Assembly (NCBI GenBank): GCA_021155195.1
Contig: JAJNPV010000037.1
Span: 868,001 to 932,000, forward strand
DNA length: 64,000 nucleotides
DNA from: Ohtaekwangia sp.
Lineage (GTDB): Bacteria; Bacteroidota; Bacteroidia; Cytophagales; Cyclobacteriaceae
Direction: 5' to 3'
Shown: one piece after another, positions 35,522 through 44,027 of the stretch
Numbering within the stretch: position 1 is the stretch's first letter
Layout: each line of letters starts with the position of its first letter
Program-made: the position numbers and the translations under genes
Notes under the pieces: generated by a model
What the model saw: the letters and a program-made list of their open reading frames with translations, nothing else
Told to the model about the DNA's origin: nothing
Databases searched by the model: none

Positions 35522-38500
35522 TTACCGCTTTAAAATCAAGTAGCCTGTTTTTTCTTTTTCTGAGTTGCTCAGATTGGTGCGGGTAAGTACAATCTTATAA
35601 AAATAGGTGCCTGAAGGAAGTTCATTTCCATTGTCATTCAATCCTTTAAAGACACGATCGGTGTTATTGTAATTAGACACTTCAAAGACTTTACTCCCCC
35701 ACCGATTATAGATTGTAACAGTGTTGTTTTGCGTTTCTGGAATTAAGTCAATGTATTGGATAGTGAAGGAGTCATTGAAACCATCATTGTTTGGGGAAAT
35801 GGCGTTGAAGATTTCAATTTCACCAATAACTGTAATACTTAATTGCTGTTGCACACACTCGTTAAATAGATCGCACGCTTGTATAGTTAATTGATCTATG
35901 CCGGTAAATCCTAATCCGGTATAATTAATTTCGAGTACATTATTCGTTATGCTTGCGGTTGCGGTACTCGTGGGTTGCTGCACAATGAATACAGAAACCA
36001 AATTGTTATCAGCATCTGAAATCAGATCAAGTAAATTGATGGTAAGAGATGAACCAATAATTGTTGTGAGAGGAGTAGCGCTAATAACAGGAGGCTGATT
36101 GCTGCAAGGTGCAGAAATGACCGTTACCGAGATGGTATTTGACACAGGGCTTACACATCCTCCGGTATCCGTAGCCGTAACAGAATAAGAACCACTTGCT
36201 GTGACTATGATTTGTTGTGTAGTTGCCCCGTTCGACCAATTGTATGATGAAAAGCCAGCGGGTGCATTAAGCGTAAGATTTGTTGTAGAGCACGTAGTGA
36301 CACTTCCGTTAACGACAGGTTGATTGGCAGTAATTATTGGCTGTGATAAAATATTTATAGAAGCGACAACGGGCACTCGCACACTTTCACAAAAGGTATC
36401 TTTTAAAGAAACATAGTAGGTTGTTGTGGTGGCAAGGGGTGGGGTGGTAAAACTTCCATTAGTACCAAGAACAACTCCACCCGTTGCGGAATCGTACCAA
36501 CTATAATCTCCATCGCTGCCACCGCTTGCCGTTAATGAAACAGCAGTAGGACTCGAACATCCAGTTGCACCAACCACATCGGGTGGAGAAGGAAGCCCAT
36601 TGATTGTTAGTTGGGCACTGTTCGAAAAGACTTCGGGTGCTAGATCGCCATTAATCCGACATTGATATTCTCCGTTTCCTCCAAAGCCTGTAATACTGGT
36701 GTTGATGGAAAGAGTTTTGGTAGCAGTTCCGGCATAACCGGCACCATCGGTTAGATCAGTAAAAGTAGAGCCATCATATTTTTGCCAACGATATGTAATG
36801 TTGGTAGTACCCGAAGCATCAACCGAAAATGTGGCGGTTGTATTTTCACAAGCATACGTGAAGGAAGGTTGAGTGGTTATGTTTATTGTTGATCCGGCTG
36901 TTACTGTAAAGTCACTAGCACTGGTTGCCGTATTTCCTGATACCGTAACCGAAATTTTCCCTGTTGTTGCACCCGATGGAACAGTGCAAGTGATAGAAGT
37001 TGCGCTACTTGCAGTAACAACGGCAGTTGTTCCATTAAACATTACCGTATTGTTTGAAGGCGTTGTGCTGAAGTTTGTTCCTGTAATGATTACGGCTGTA
37101 CTAATTGGTCCCGAGGTTGGTGTGAAGGATGTGATGGTGGGTGTGGTGGCAACACTACAACTTACTCCAGATGGAGTATCACCGGTAATTGTCCAGCCTT
37201 TTGTTACATCTAAATTTGTTCTTGCCGAAACAGCATTGGTGCCGTATTGCCTTCCGGTAGCCCCCAGTGTTCGTCCATTTGGTGTTGATGGATTGGCACT
37301 CCATCCCATTAAGGTGGCCGAATAGTTACTGCAATTCATGCCGCTATCATCAAACAAATTTCTTACATCAACCACGGAATTTAATGTCCACGCCCCGAGG
37401 TTTTGGTTAAAGGCGATAGCAAGTCGAAACGTACTCCTCATATTGGTGACAGCGGCCGTATTCCAGGAGCTGATGTCCTGGTTAAAGGCACCAGCTCCTC
37501 TAAACATGAATGACATATCGGTGACGGCTCCGGTATTCCAACCACTAATGTCCTGATTGAAGGCTGTGGTATATCCAAACATGTCACTCATATCGGTAAC
37601 AGACGCAGTATTCCAGGAGCTAATGTCCTGATTGAAGGCAAGTGCTTCCGAAAACATGGTATTCATATTGGTAACGGCTGACGTGTTCCACGCACCAATA
37701 TCCTGATTGAAAACGGTGGCATCATAGAACATAAATGTCATGTTGTTAACGGTTGAGGTATTCCACGTTCCCATGTTGCTGGGCGAATTCAAGTTACGGC
37801 AGCTTTCAAACATAGACGACATATCTGTAACACCCGATAGATTGGGTACATCGGTGGCGGTGATCTGAAGATTTGTGCAGCCGCGAAATGCATCTTGCAT
37901 ACTTGTCCATGCTGTAGTGCCCCATTGTTCCACTTGCGTAAGCCTATCTTCATCAAGTCCGCTGCTAACGTTTATTCGTTGAAAGTTGGTGGGTGCTATT
38001 TGCAATCGAATAATCGCACTAGCAGGCAGGCCAGTGATGGTAAGTGTTGATCCACTCCAGGAGCCGCTTCCAGATGCACCGGTTGGAAGCTGTTGCCAGG
38101 TGTAGTTAACGGTGCCGCTGGTGGCGGTACCAAAACTTAGTTGTGTAGCACCGGAACCTGTAGTAGCAAGGTTCCATTGCGTGATGAAATCTTGAGTAGG
38201 ACTGGCTGTCACTGTAAAATTGGTTGCCGACTGCACGGTTATACAGTTTACAGTAACTGAAATTTGCCCGTTTGCAGATGAAGCAGGAACCGTTGTGGTA
38301 ATGCTGGTGGGTGTGCTGGCCGTTACTGTTGCCGTTCTGTTATTGAAGAATGTAACTAGGTTGTTGGCTGCGGTTGAACTGAAGTTTGTTCCTGTAAGAG
38401 TTACAGTAGTTCCTACTGGCCCACTAGCTGGAGTAAAACTAGTAATTGAATGTGCAGGAGGTAGGGGGATTGCTTTGTTAAGCTTCTGAACAAAAATGTC

Positions 38501-39973
38501 ACCCGACCCAAGAGTGGCTAGAAGTACAGGACATGGTGTGGGATCAAAGTCTGTATTAGAGCTGTAAAAAGCTCCAGTTGTATAAACATTCTCAAGTGCA
38601 TCAACTGTAATTCCATACCCATAGTCAAAACCAGATCCTCCGATCTCTATTGCCCAGGCAAAATTTCCGGATGCATCGAGCTTGCTCACAAATCCATCAA
38701 CGGTACCTCCATTAAGAATAAATGTACCTGAACCTGGGTCAAAGTCAGCATTATCCCTGAATTCGCCTGTTGTATAAGCGTTTCCAAGCGGATCAACCAT
38801 GATATCATGGCCAAAATCATCTAACGTTCCGCCCATATTTTTTGCCCATACGAAATCCCCTAAGTTGTTTAGTTTACAAACGAACACATCTTGGCCACCG
38901 GATGAGGTGAGTGAGAATACACCAGCACCGGGATCAAAATCTGCAGTGCCTGTAAAATTTCCAGTTATCAATAAATTTCCCAAGTCATCCATTACCATCG
39001 ATCCTACCTGATCATTTAGTGTGCCGCCCAATTGTTTAGCCCAAACGAAACTTCCAGTTGCATCGAGCATGCAAATGAAAATATCGTTACTCCCTGCACT
39101 TGTCAGATTAAATGTTCCCGCATTCGGGTCAAAGTCAGAAGTACCATTAAATTGACCTGCAATGAATACGTTACCGGTTGCATCAACCACAATGCTGTTA
39201 CCTTCTTCATTACAACCAGTTCCACCCAAGCGCTTTGCCCAGATAAAGTCACCATTTGGACTCAACTTACTTACGTATCCATCGTTGCAACTAGAGCTAA
39301 GGTTAAAGACACCTGCTCCAGGATCAAAATCTACTGTATTGATATACGATCCGGTAGTGTAGACATTACCCGCTGCATCAACACCAATTGAGTATCCATT
39401 TTGATCATTTGAACCTTCTCCAAATTTCACTGCCCACACAAAATTGCCAGAAGCATCTAATTTGCTAATGAAGGAATCATAAAATCCAGCACTTAGATTG
39501 AACACCCCAGGTCCTGGATCAAAATCAACAGTGTTTCTGAAGTGGCCTGTGGTAAGTACGTTGCCACTTAAATCAACTGTTATAGAAAACCCATCATCAT
39601 TTCCTGTACCCCCCATCCGTACGGCCCAAATCAATGTGCCGGATGGATCTTGTTTAGTTATAAAAATGTCTGAAGTACCAGCTGATGTTAGATTGAATGT
39701 TCCTGGGCCTGGATCAAAGTCAACAGTTCCCCAGAATAGTCCTGTTGTATACACATTTCCTGAGCCATCCACAAAAATATCCTCTCCGGTATTAAATCCG
39801 GTGCCCCCCATTTGACTTACCCACTCTAATCGCGGAACATCCTGCGCCATCAAGTGATATAAATTGAAAAATAAAAAACCAAAAAGCAGGATAGGAAAGG
39901 CTTTATACTTTGTAAACAAAGATTTGAAATTAATTGCGGGTAAAATTTGGAGCCGTTTTGAGTAGTGAAGCAT
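35522..39973 (-). CDS. mosaic T9SS cargo: SBBP repeats, two IPT/TIG domains, BspA-like repeats, CHU_C C-terminus
   Basis: 1483 residues from the ATG at 39973 (a TTG at 40036 opens the frame). After a long signal region (ends HLMAQ) come seven SBBP-type repeats of about 65 residues, each holding a DFDPxxG motif and a WAxxxGG strand (39830 down to about 38480). An IPT/TIG domain (FTPASGPVGTTVTLTGTNF) follows, then a BspA/DUF285 leucine-rich-type region of 25-residue units (AFNQDISSWNT, MFxxxxAFNQD), a second IPT domain, Ig-like and Ig_7 domains, a cadherin-like domain and the gliding C-terminal domain (IYNRWGSKVFE, ELPSGTYFYKI). Likely secreted and surface-bound. Site D, a palindrome, lies upstream at 40058. 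Confidence 0.87.
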   Translation of the reverse strand: MLHYSKRLQILPAINFKSLFTKYKAFPILLFGFLFFNLYHLMAQDVPRLEWVSQMGGTGFNTGEDIFVDGSGNVYTTGLFWGTVDFDPGPGTFNLTSAGTSDIFITKQDPSGTLIWAVRMGGTGNDDGFSITVDLSGNVLTTGHFRNTVDFDPGPGVFNLSAGFYDSFISKLDASGNFVWAVKFGEGSNDQNGYSIGVDAAGNVYTTGSYINTVDFDPGAGVFNLSSSCNDGYVSKLSPNGDFIWAKRLGGTGCNEEGNSIVVDATGNVFIAGQFNGTSDFDPNAGTFNLTSAGSNDIFICMLDATGSFVWAKQLGGTLNDQVGSMVMDDLGNLLITGNFTGTADFDPGAGVFSLTSSGGQDVFVCKLNNLGDFVWAKNMGGTLDDFGHDIMVDPLGNAYTTGEFRDNADFDPGSGTFILNGGTVDGFVSKLDASGNFAWAIEIGGSGFDYGYGITVDALENVYTTGAFYSSNTDFDPTPCPVLLATLGSGDIFVQKLNKAIPLPPAHSITSFTPASGPVGTTVTLTGTNFSSTAANNLVTFFNNRTATVTASTPTSITTTVPASSANGQISVTVNCITVQSATNFTVTASPTQDFITQWNLATTGSGATQLSFGTATSGTVNYTWQQLPTGASGSGSWSGSTLTITGLPASAIIRLQIAPTNFQRINVSSGLDEDRLTQVEQWGTTAWTSMQDAFRGCTNLQITATDVPNLSGVTDMSSMFESCRNLNSPSNMGTWNTSTVNNMTFMFYDATVFNQDIGAWNTSAVTNMNTMFSEALAFNQDISSWNTASVTDMSDMFGYTTAFNQDISGWNTGAVTDMSFMFRGAGAFNQDISSWNTAAVTNMRSTFRLAIAFNQNLGAWTLNSVVDVRNLFDDSGMNCSNYSATLMGWSANPSTPNGRTLGATGRQYGTNAVSARTNLDVTKGWTITGDTPSGVSCSVATTPTITSFTPTSGPISTAVIITGTNFSTTPSNNTVMFNGTTAVVTASSATSITCTVPSGATTGKISVTVSGNTATSASDFTVTAGSTINITTQPSFTYACENTTATFSVDASGTTNITYRWQKYDGSTFTDLTDGAGYAGTATKTLSINTSITGFGGNGEYQCRINGDLAPEVFSNSAQLTINGLPSPPDVVGATGCSSPTAVSLTASGGSDGDYSWYDSATGGVVLGTNGSFTTPPLATTTTYYVSLKDTFCESVRVPVVASINILSQPIITANQPVVNGSVTTCSTTNLTLNAPAGFSSYNWSNGATTQQIIVTASGSYSVTATDTGGCVSPVSNTISVTVISAPCSNQPPVISATPLTTIIGSSLTINLLDLISDADNNLVSVFIVQQPTSTATASITNNVLEINYTGLGFTGIDQLTIQACDLFNECVQQQLSITVIGEIEIFNAISPNNDGFNDSFTIQYIDLIPETQNNTVTIYNRWGSKVFEVSNYNNTDRVFKGLNDNGNELPSGTYFYKIVLTRTNLSNSEKEKTGYLILKR
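37360..37810 (-). repeat. BspA-like 75-bp coding repeats
   Basis: About five to six units of 25 codons, each encoding AFNQD(I/L)..WNT..V(T/V)(D/N)M and following one another without gap. Boundaries are approximate. Confidence 0.75.
38480..39830 (-). repeat. seven SBBP-type coding repeats
   Basis: Seven units of about 65 codons, each with a DFDPxxG block; the first four are most similar. They probably form a beta-propeller, by family analogy. Boundaries approximate. Confidence 0.75.
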
Positions 39974-40057
39974 GTTTATAGGAGAATAACCATATTTAGA
40001 ATTGTAATGGAAAAATATTTCATGTTCAAATCTCAAAAGAAGTCACCTGACTTGAAA

Positions 40058-40073
40058 TCGCATGATCATGTGA
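40058..40073. promoter_or_regulatory. candidate operator, palindrome site D
   Basis: TCGCATGATCATGTGA, palindromic except at one position, 84 bp upstream of the ATG at 39973 of the mosaic T9SS protein. Confidence 0.5.
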
Positions 40074-40109
40074 CCCTGCTTTTTACTGAAGGATAGTGAC
40101 GTAGTGCGG

Positions 40110-40733
40110 CTAAGCAATTTTGCTTTGCCGCAAGGACGGTATCCAGATCATAAGAATTTCTACGAGTATCAACGGCAAGATGGAAAACGTCCACTCCATC
40201 ACTACGGCAAATACATCATCGCTTTTAATCGGATCAAAAATCAGTTGCAGCGGAGGAATGATGTTATCTAAGCGAACGAATACAAAAGCCAACGCACACA
40301 CGTAGCTGCGCACCATAAATTGTTTGTGGGCAACAATATTTCTTTTCAAGATGGCGTACCAGGCCATGGATGTGGTTAGAAAGAGCAATACTGACAGAGG
40401 GATCAATGAGTAACGACAACCAACACAATCAAAGATAAGCGTTAGTCGAAAAGCAGAAATGGCAGCCGCTAATGACCCAATAATATAAATTTTCCCTGCT
40501 AAGCGGTGATACTTTATATACTTTGTGCGGATGGATTTCCAAAATTGTATAGGCCCCAGAAACAATGAGCAAGTGGCACCGAGAATGTGAACAACAAACC
40601 AAAACGCATGACCGGCAAAACGTTCGTTGCGGTAGCCAAATAAATAAACAACTGCATTGTCATAATAAAAGTAAGCCGAGGCTAAGATCAGCAATGTCCA
40701 AAAGATGAGTAGGAAAATTTGTTTTGCTTTCAT
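40110..40733 (-). CDS. DUF2306-like polytopic membrane protein
   Basis: 207 residues with six or so membrane segments, including FWFVVHILGATCSLFLGPIQFW, and HRLAGKIYIIGSLAAAISAFRLTL and RNIVAHKQFMVRSYVCALAFVFVR, which match the DUF2306 family of membrane proteins with conserved His residues. The function is unknown. The ATG at 40733 overlaps the end of the broken NTF2-like gene (ATGA), so the two were translationally coupled. Confidence 0.78.
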   Translation of the reverse strand: MKAKQIFLLIFWTLLILASAYFYYDNAVVYLFGYRNERFAGHAFWFVVHILGATCSLFLGPIQFWKSIRTKYIKYHRLAGKIYIIGSLAAAISAFRLTLIFDCVGCRYSLIPLSVLLFLTTSMAWYAILKRNIVAHKQFMVRSYVCALAFVFVRLDNIIPPLQLIFDPIKSDDVFAVVMEWTFSILPLILVEILMIWIPSLRQSKIA

Positions 40734-41217
40734 GGCTTTCTTACATCCACCGCTTTTGGTTTTTGCCCAATGATGTCAGCCAGAACTTTCCAGGCTCCAT
40801 TTTCTTTGCCTAATAAAATTAGTACCGAATTGATGTTTTCCTTTTCTACGCCCTTATCGGTGAGATGTTGCCATTCTTTGAACATTAAAACAGCGGGTTT
40901 TCATATTGATATAACACTTCATCATAAACGGAGTCGGCAAATAATTTGAAGTCATTCTTAGTTTGTCTTTTGGTTAATCCTTCTAAGCCAATGGGTGCTC
41001 CATCCATTCCGTGATAGAAGTAAGCAGACGAAACAAGAGGCTTACGCTTTAGGTCACGGCCCGCTACAGTTTGATTATCCGTAAACGATTCGCCATACGC
41101 TTTCAACAGCAAAAGCACTGCACTGTCGGGCGGATGAGTACCTTCATATTTAACCGATTGTGAAAACGACATGGATGAATACACTGTTACTAGCAGTAGA
41201 AGACTTACTCTTTTCAT
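40730..41217 (-). pseudogene. exported NTF2-like protein gene with a single-base frameshift
   Basis: The frame from the ATG at 41217 gives a signal peptide (MKRVSLLLLVTVYSSMSFSQ) and stops after 110 residues at 40885. Skipping to the next frame at GAAAACCCG (about 40894-40902) continues as PAVLMFKEWQHLTDKG... to a TGA ending at 40730, which overlaps the DUF2306 start. The joined product would be about 162 residues, and the junction ENPAVLMFKEW reads naturally. It resembles SnoaL/NTF2-like small proteins, but the family call is weak. A missing base in the A4 or C3 run explains the break; either a real lesion or a base-call error. Confidence 0.75.
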
Positions 41218-41262
41218 GCTTAATTGAGTTAAATAGAATATCCTGTCTCAGTATGATTGTTC

Positions 41263-41895
41263 TTAAACTAGCTTCTCATGAATCGCCTTACTCACTGCTT
41301 CCGTCTGTGAATGAACCTGAAGTTTTTCATAAATTTTTTTGATGTGCGTGCGAACGGTGTCAATGCTGATTTGCATATCAGATGCAATCAACTTATAACT
41401 ATTGCCTTTACTGAGCGAGGCAAGGATTTCAGTTTCGCGGGTTGTAAGTTGATAGATGTTTTCCGCCACCGGTTTTTGCTGCATTGATGCCAGTACCATA
41501 CGGGCAATACTGGGGCTCATAGGCGCACCCCCCTCCAATACTTCCTGAATGGCATCGAACAGTTTTGTAGAGATGTGTTTCTTCAATAAGTAGCCGGAGG
41601 CTCCGGCACGCAAGGCATCAAATACATGGGTGTTATCGTCAAAAACAGTAAGCATGATAATAGGCACTTGATTATTTGACTGTCTTATCTCTTTCACGGC
41701 ATCAATGCCATTCATGCCAGGCATATCAATATCCATTAAAATAAGGTCGGGGCGATGGTCTGTTACTTTTTCGGTTACGGTAAGAACATTTTCGTAAGCT
41801 CCACTAAGTTGCATTCCTTCCTTGAGGGAAATCATGCCGCTAATGCTTTCGCGAAGCAATTGATTATCTTCAAAAAGTAGTACCGTTAGAGTCAT
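41263..41895 (-). CDS. NarL/LuxR-family response regulator A
   Basis: 210 residues from the ATG at 41895 (MTLTVLLFEDNQLLRES); the open frame reaches 41985 inside the kinase gene, so the inner ATG is chosen. The receiver has D10, the phosphoacceptor D55 (LMDIDMPG), T in MLTVFDD and K in LLKKH. The LuxR-type HTH (TRETEILASLSKGNSYKLIASDM) is at about 150-205. It is the partner of the upstream kinase and controls transcription as a dimer. It is about 60% identical by eye to regulator B at 47489. A palindrome half-site lies 45 bp upstream, over the kinase stop codon. Confidence 0.92.
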   Translation of the reverse strand: MTLTVLLFEDNQLLRESISGMISLKEGMQLSGAYENVLTVTEKVTDHRPDLILMDIDMPGMNGIDAVKEIRQSNNQVPIIMLTVFDDNTHVFDALRAGASGYLLKKHISTKLFDAIQEVLEGGAPMSPSIARMVLASMQQKPVAENIYQLTTRETEILASLSKGNSYKLIASDMQISIDTVRTHIKKIYEKLQVHSQTEAVSKAIHEKLV

Positions 41896-41939
41896 TGGTT
41901 TTTCCAGTACAAAATTCTGATTTACAACATTTGATAAAA

Positions 41940-41955
41940 TACCCCAATCATGTGA
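41940..41955. promoter_or_regulatory. candidate operator, site A (half-site)
   Basis: TACCCCAATCATGTGA; the right half AATCATGTGA matches sites C and D, and TACCCYAATCATGT is shared with site B. It overlaps the kinase A stop codon and lies 44 bp before the regulator A start. Confidence 0.45.
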
Positions 41956-43948
41956 TAGGAATATCCACTTGAATTTTTGTGCCATTTTCAGGGTTACTGG
42001 TTTGAGAAAATTGACCTCCCATTGATATGGCTCGCTCTTTCATATTGATCAATCCGTTCCCTCGCCTCACCGCCTCTTCATCAAAACCCTTTCCATTATC
42101 ACAAATAGAAAGTTGAATTTTGTTTTGCCTGACAGAAAGTGAAATAGACACCTTACTTCCTTCACTGTACTTGGCTGCGTTGTTTATGGCTTCCTTAAAA
42201 ATCAGAAAGAGGTTTTTCCGTTTTTCAACATCTAGTTTTAATTGTGTTAGATTACTATCGAGTTGAAAAGTGTGTGAGATTTCTTTTGGCTCCAGCATTT
42301 CAAACGCAAATTCTTTCATTTTCAAAACCACTTGTTCCAGCGTATCATTTTTTGGGTTGATGGACCAAACGATATCACTCATGTTCTCCATCATCTGAGC
42401 GGAGTGTAATGCAATCTTATTAAGGTGTTCTTTGGCGTCTCCATTCATTGCCAATTGGCTCATGATGTTAATACTTGAAAGCGTAGAACCAATATCGTCA
42501 TGCAAATCGCGGGCAATGTGGTTGCGTACTTTTTCAAGCTCCAGTTCGCGCTTGGCGCGATTCATAATGCGATAGCGGTTTACTAATAATACACTAATGA
42601 TTACAACTGAAATTAATGCAAAAGCAATGAGAATAACATTGGTGCGCTCTCGGCTAAGCGCTAAGACCTGAAGTTCCTGATCTTTTTTTAATAATTCGAT
42701 TTGCTGTTGATGTTTTTCATTTTGGTATTTTTCTTCCAGTTCTTTGAGCTGAAGCACAACGGTACCTCCTTCAATGCTATCACTTAGCGCCTGATGTTCC
42801 TTCATGTAATAGAGTGCTTTTTCATAATTTTTATGTATTGCGTAGTATTCACTCAAACGCCAATATTCAACCGATTGCTGTTGTTTATCGCCTGTTCGAA
42901 TGATGGTATTCAACCCCTTTAATAATTCTGCTTCGGTGTCTCTTTTACCTTGTTCTATTAAATCAAGGCCAATTAGTTCTGAATTGGTTTTGGCGCGGGT
43001 TACGCTATCTCCAACTTGTTTTGATAGCGCAATGCTCCTGGTAAAATTTTCTCGTGCGGCTTTAAAATTGTTCATTCTTTTATAAAGCAACCCCCATTGA
43101 TGCAATACCCGGGCTTCTTCCACCACTAACTTCATACTACGGGCTGTTTCTAATGCAGACTTATAATACCCTTCGGCCTTTTGATTTTCATTTAGCTCCT
43201 TGTGAACATCCCCCAGACTGATGGTTGTTGTTAACTGGCCACGCTTGTCATCCAATTGTTCTTTTAAGGCAAGCGACCTTTCGTAATACTTTTTTGCATT
43301 TGCATATTGATTCAGGAACAGGAAATCGTTGCCAAGACTTTGATAACAAAAAGACTGACCTCTCAGATTTTTGAGGGTCTCAAATAATTGCAAGCTTTTT
43401 ATGTGAGCATCTGCGGCATTTTTGTACTCGCCCATGTTGAAATACAAATTACCAAGATTAAGCAGTTGCCCTGCTTTGTTCTCATCCTCTTTCTTCCAGG
43501 TATTTACATTTTCGAGTACATACGGCAGGGCTCTTTTATAATCCCCTAAATTTTTATAAAACAAACCAGCGGATTGGTTATAATTGAATTTGACCCGAAA
43601 GTTCGTGGGGTTGGCACGAACCAAAGCTTCCCCTTGATTCAGAAAATACTGCGCACTATCTATATGTCCTGTTTGCTGGTAAAAAGTGACTAAATAGTTA
43701 TAAGCGGATACCAGCCATTTGGTCTCGTTCTTTGGATCGGCCCGCTTCACCACTTGCATTGAATATTCTTTCACTTTCTGCAAGTCCTTGCGTAAAAATT
43801 CATTAGACAAAAGCAGCAATGCATTTAGTCCTACTGTATCCCTTTTATGCAACGAAACAATTTGTTGTAAGCTGTCAATAACCTTGCTTTGGGCTACTGT
43901 GGTCCAGGAGTAAAATGATAGGAATAATATTAGAAGATACTTTTTCAG
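41948..43948 (-). CDS. TPR-containing sensor histidine kinase A
   Basis: 666 residues if it starts at the CTG at 43948; the open frame runs to a TTG at 44002. With the CTG start the protein reads MKKYLLILFLSFYSWTTVAQS, a proper signal peptide, and the phosphoacceptor becomes H483 (RDLHDDIGSTLS), the same number as in kinase B. About seven TPR-like helical repeats (residues 40-370), a coiled coil and one membrane helix (VILIAFALISVVIISVLLV) precede the HisKA_3 domain and an ATPase with EAINNAAKYS, CDNGKGFDEE and RRGNGLINMKERA. It probably senses a periplasmic signal and phosphorylates regulator A, whose gene follows. Confidence 0.88.
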   Translation of the reverse strand: MKKYLLILFLSFYSWTTVAQSKVIDSLQQIVSLHKRDTVGLNALLLLSNEFLRKDLQKVKEYSMQVVKRADPKNETKWLVSAYNYLVTFYQQTGHIDSAQYFLNQGEALVRANPTNFRVKFNYNQSAGLFYKNLGDYKRALPYVLENVNTWKKEDENKAGQLLNLGNLYFNMGEYKNAADAHIKSLQLFETLKNLRGQSFCYQSLGNDFLFLNQYANAKKYYERSLALKEQLDDKRGQLTTTISLGDVHKELNENQKAEGYYKSALETARSMKLVVEEARVLHQWGLLYKRMNNFKAARENFTRSIALSKQVGDSVTRAKTNSELIGLDLIEQGKRDTEAELLKGLNTIIRTGDKQQQSVEYWRLSEYYAIHKNYEKALYYMKEHQALSDSIEGGTVVLQLKELEEKYQNEKHQQQIELLKKDQELQVLALSRERTNVILIAFALISVVIISVLLVNRYRIMNRAKRELELEKVRNHIARDLHDDIGSTLSSINIMSQLAMNGDAKEHLNKIALHSAQMMENMSDIVWSINPKNDTLEQVVLKMKEFAFEMLEPKEISHTFQLDSNLTQLKLDVEKRKNLFLIFKEAINNAAKYSEGSKVSISLSVRQNKIQLSICDNGKGFDEEAVRRGNGLINMKERAISMGGQFSQTSNPENGTKIQVDIPIT

Positions 43949-44014
43949 ATTTTGACTTGCTTTTCCTGGTAAGAACCAATTTCCCCAGATTCTTACGACC
44001 AAGTTAGCACAATT

Positions 44015-44022
44015 TCACATCA
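44015..44022. promoter_or_regulatory. possible half-operator before kinase A
   Basis: TCACATCA, matching a half of site E read on the other strand (TGATGTGA). It lies between the T9SS gene at 44028 and the kinase A start. One half-site of 8 bp is weak evidence. Confidence 0.25.
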
Positions 44023-44027
44023 CAGCT

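Noticed and set aside
36873..37325. A 150-codon open frame antisense to the mosaic T9SS gene
   Set aside because: The minus-strand frame encodes continuous IPT and Ig-like modules. Threonine- and valine-rich repeat coding DNA often leaves the complement open.
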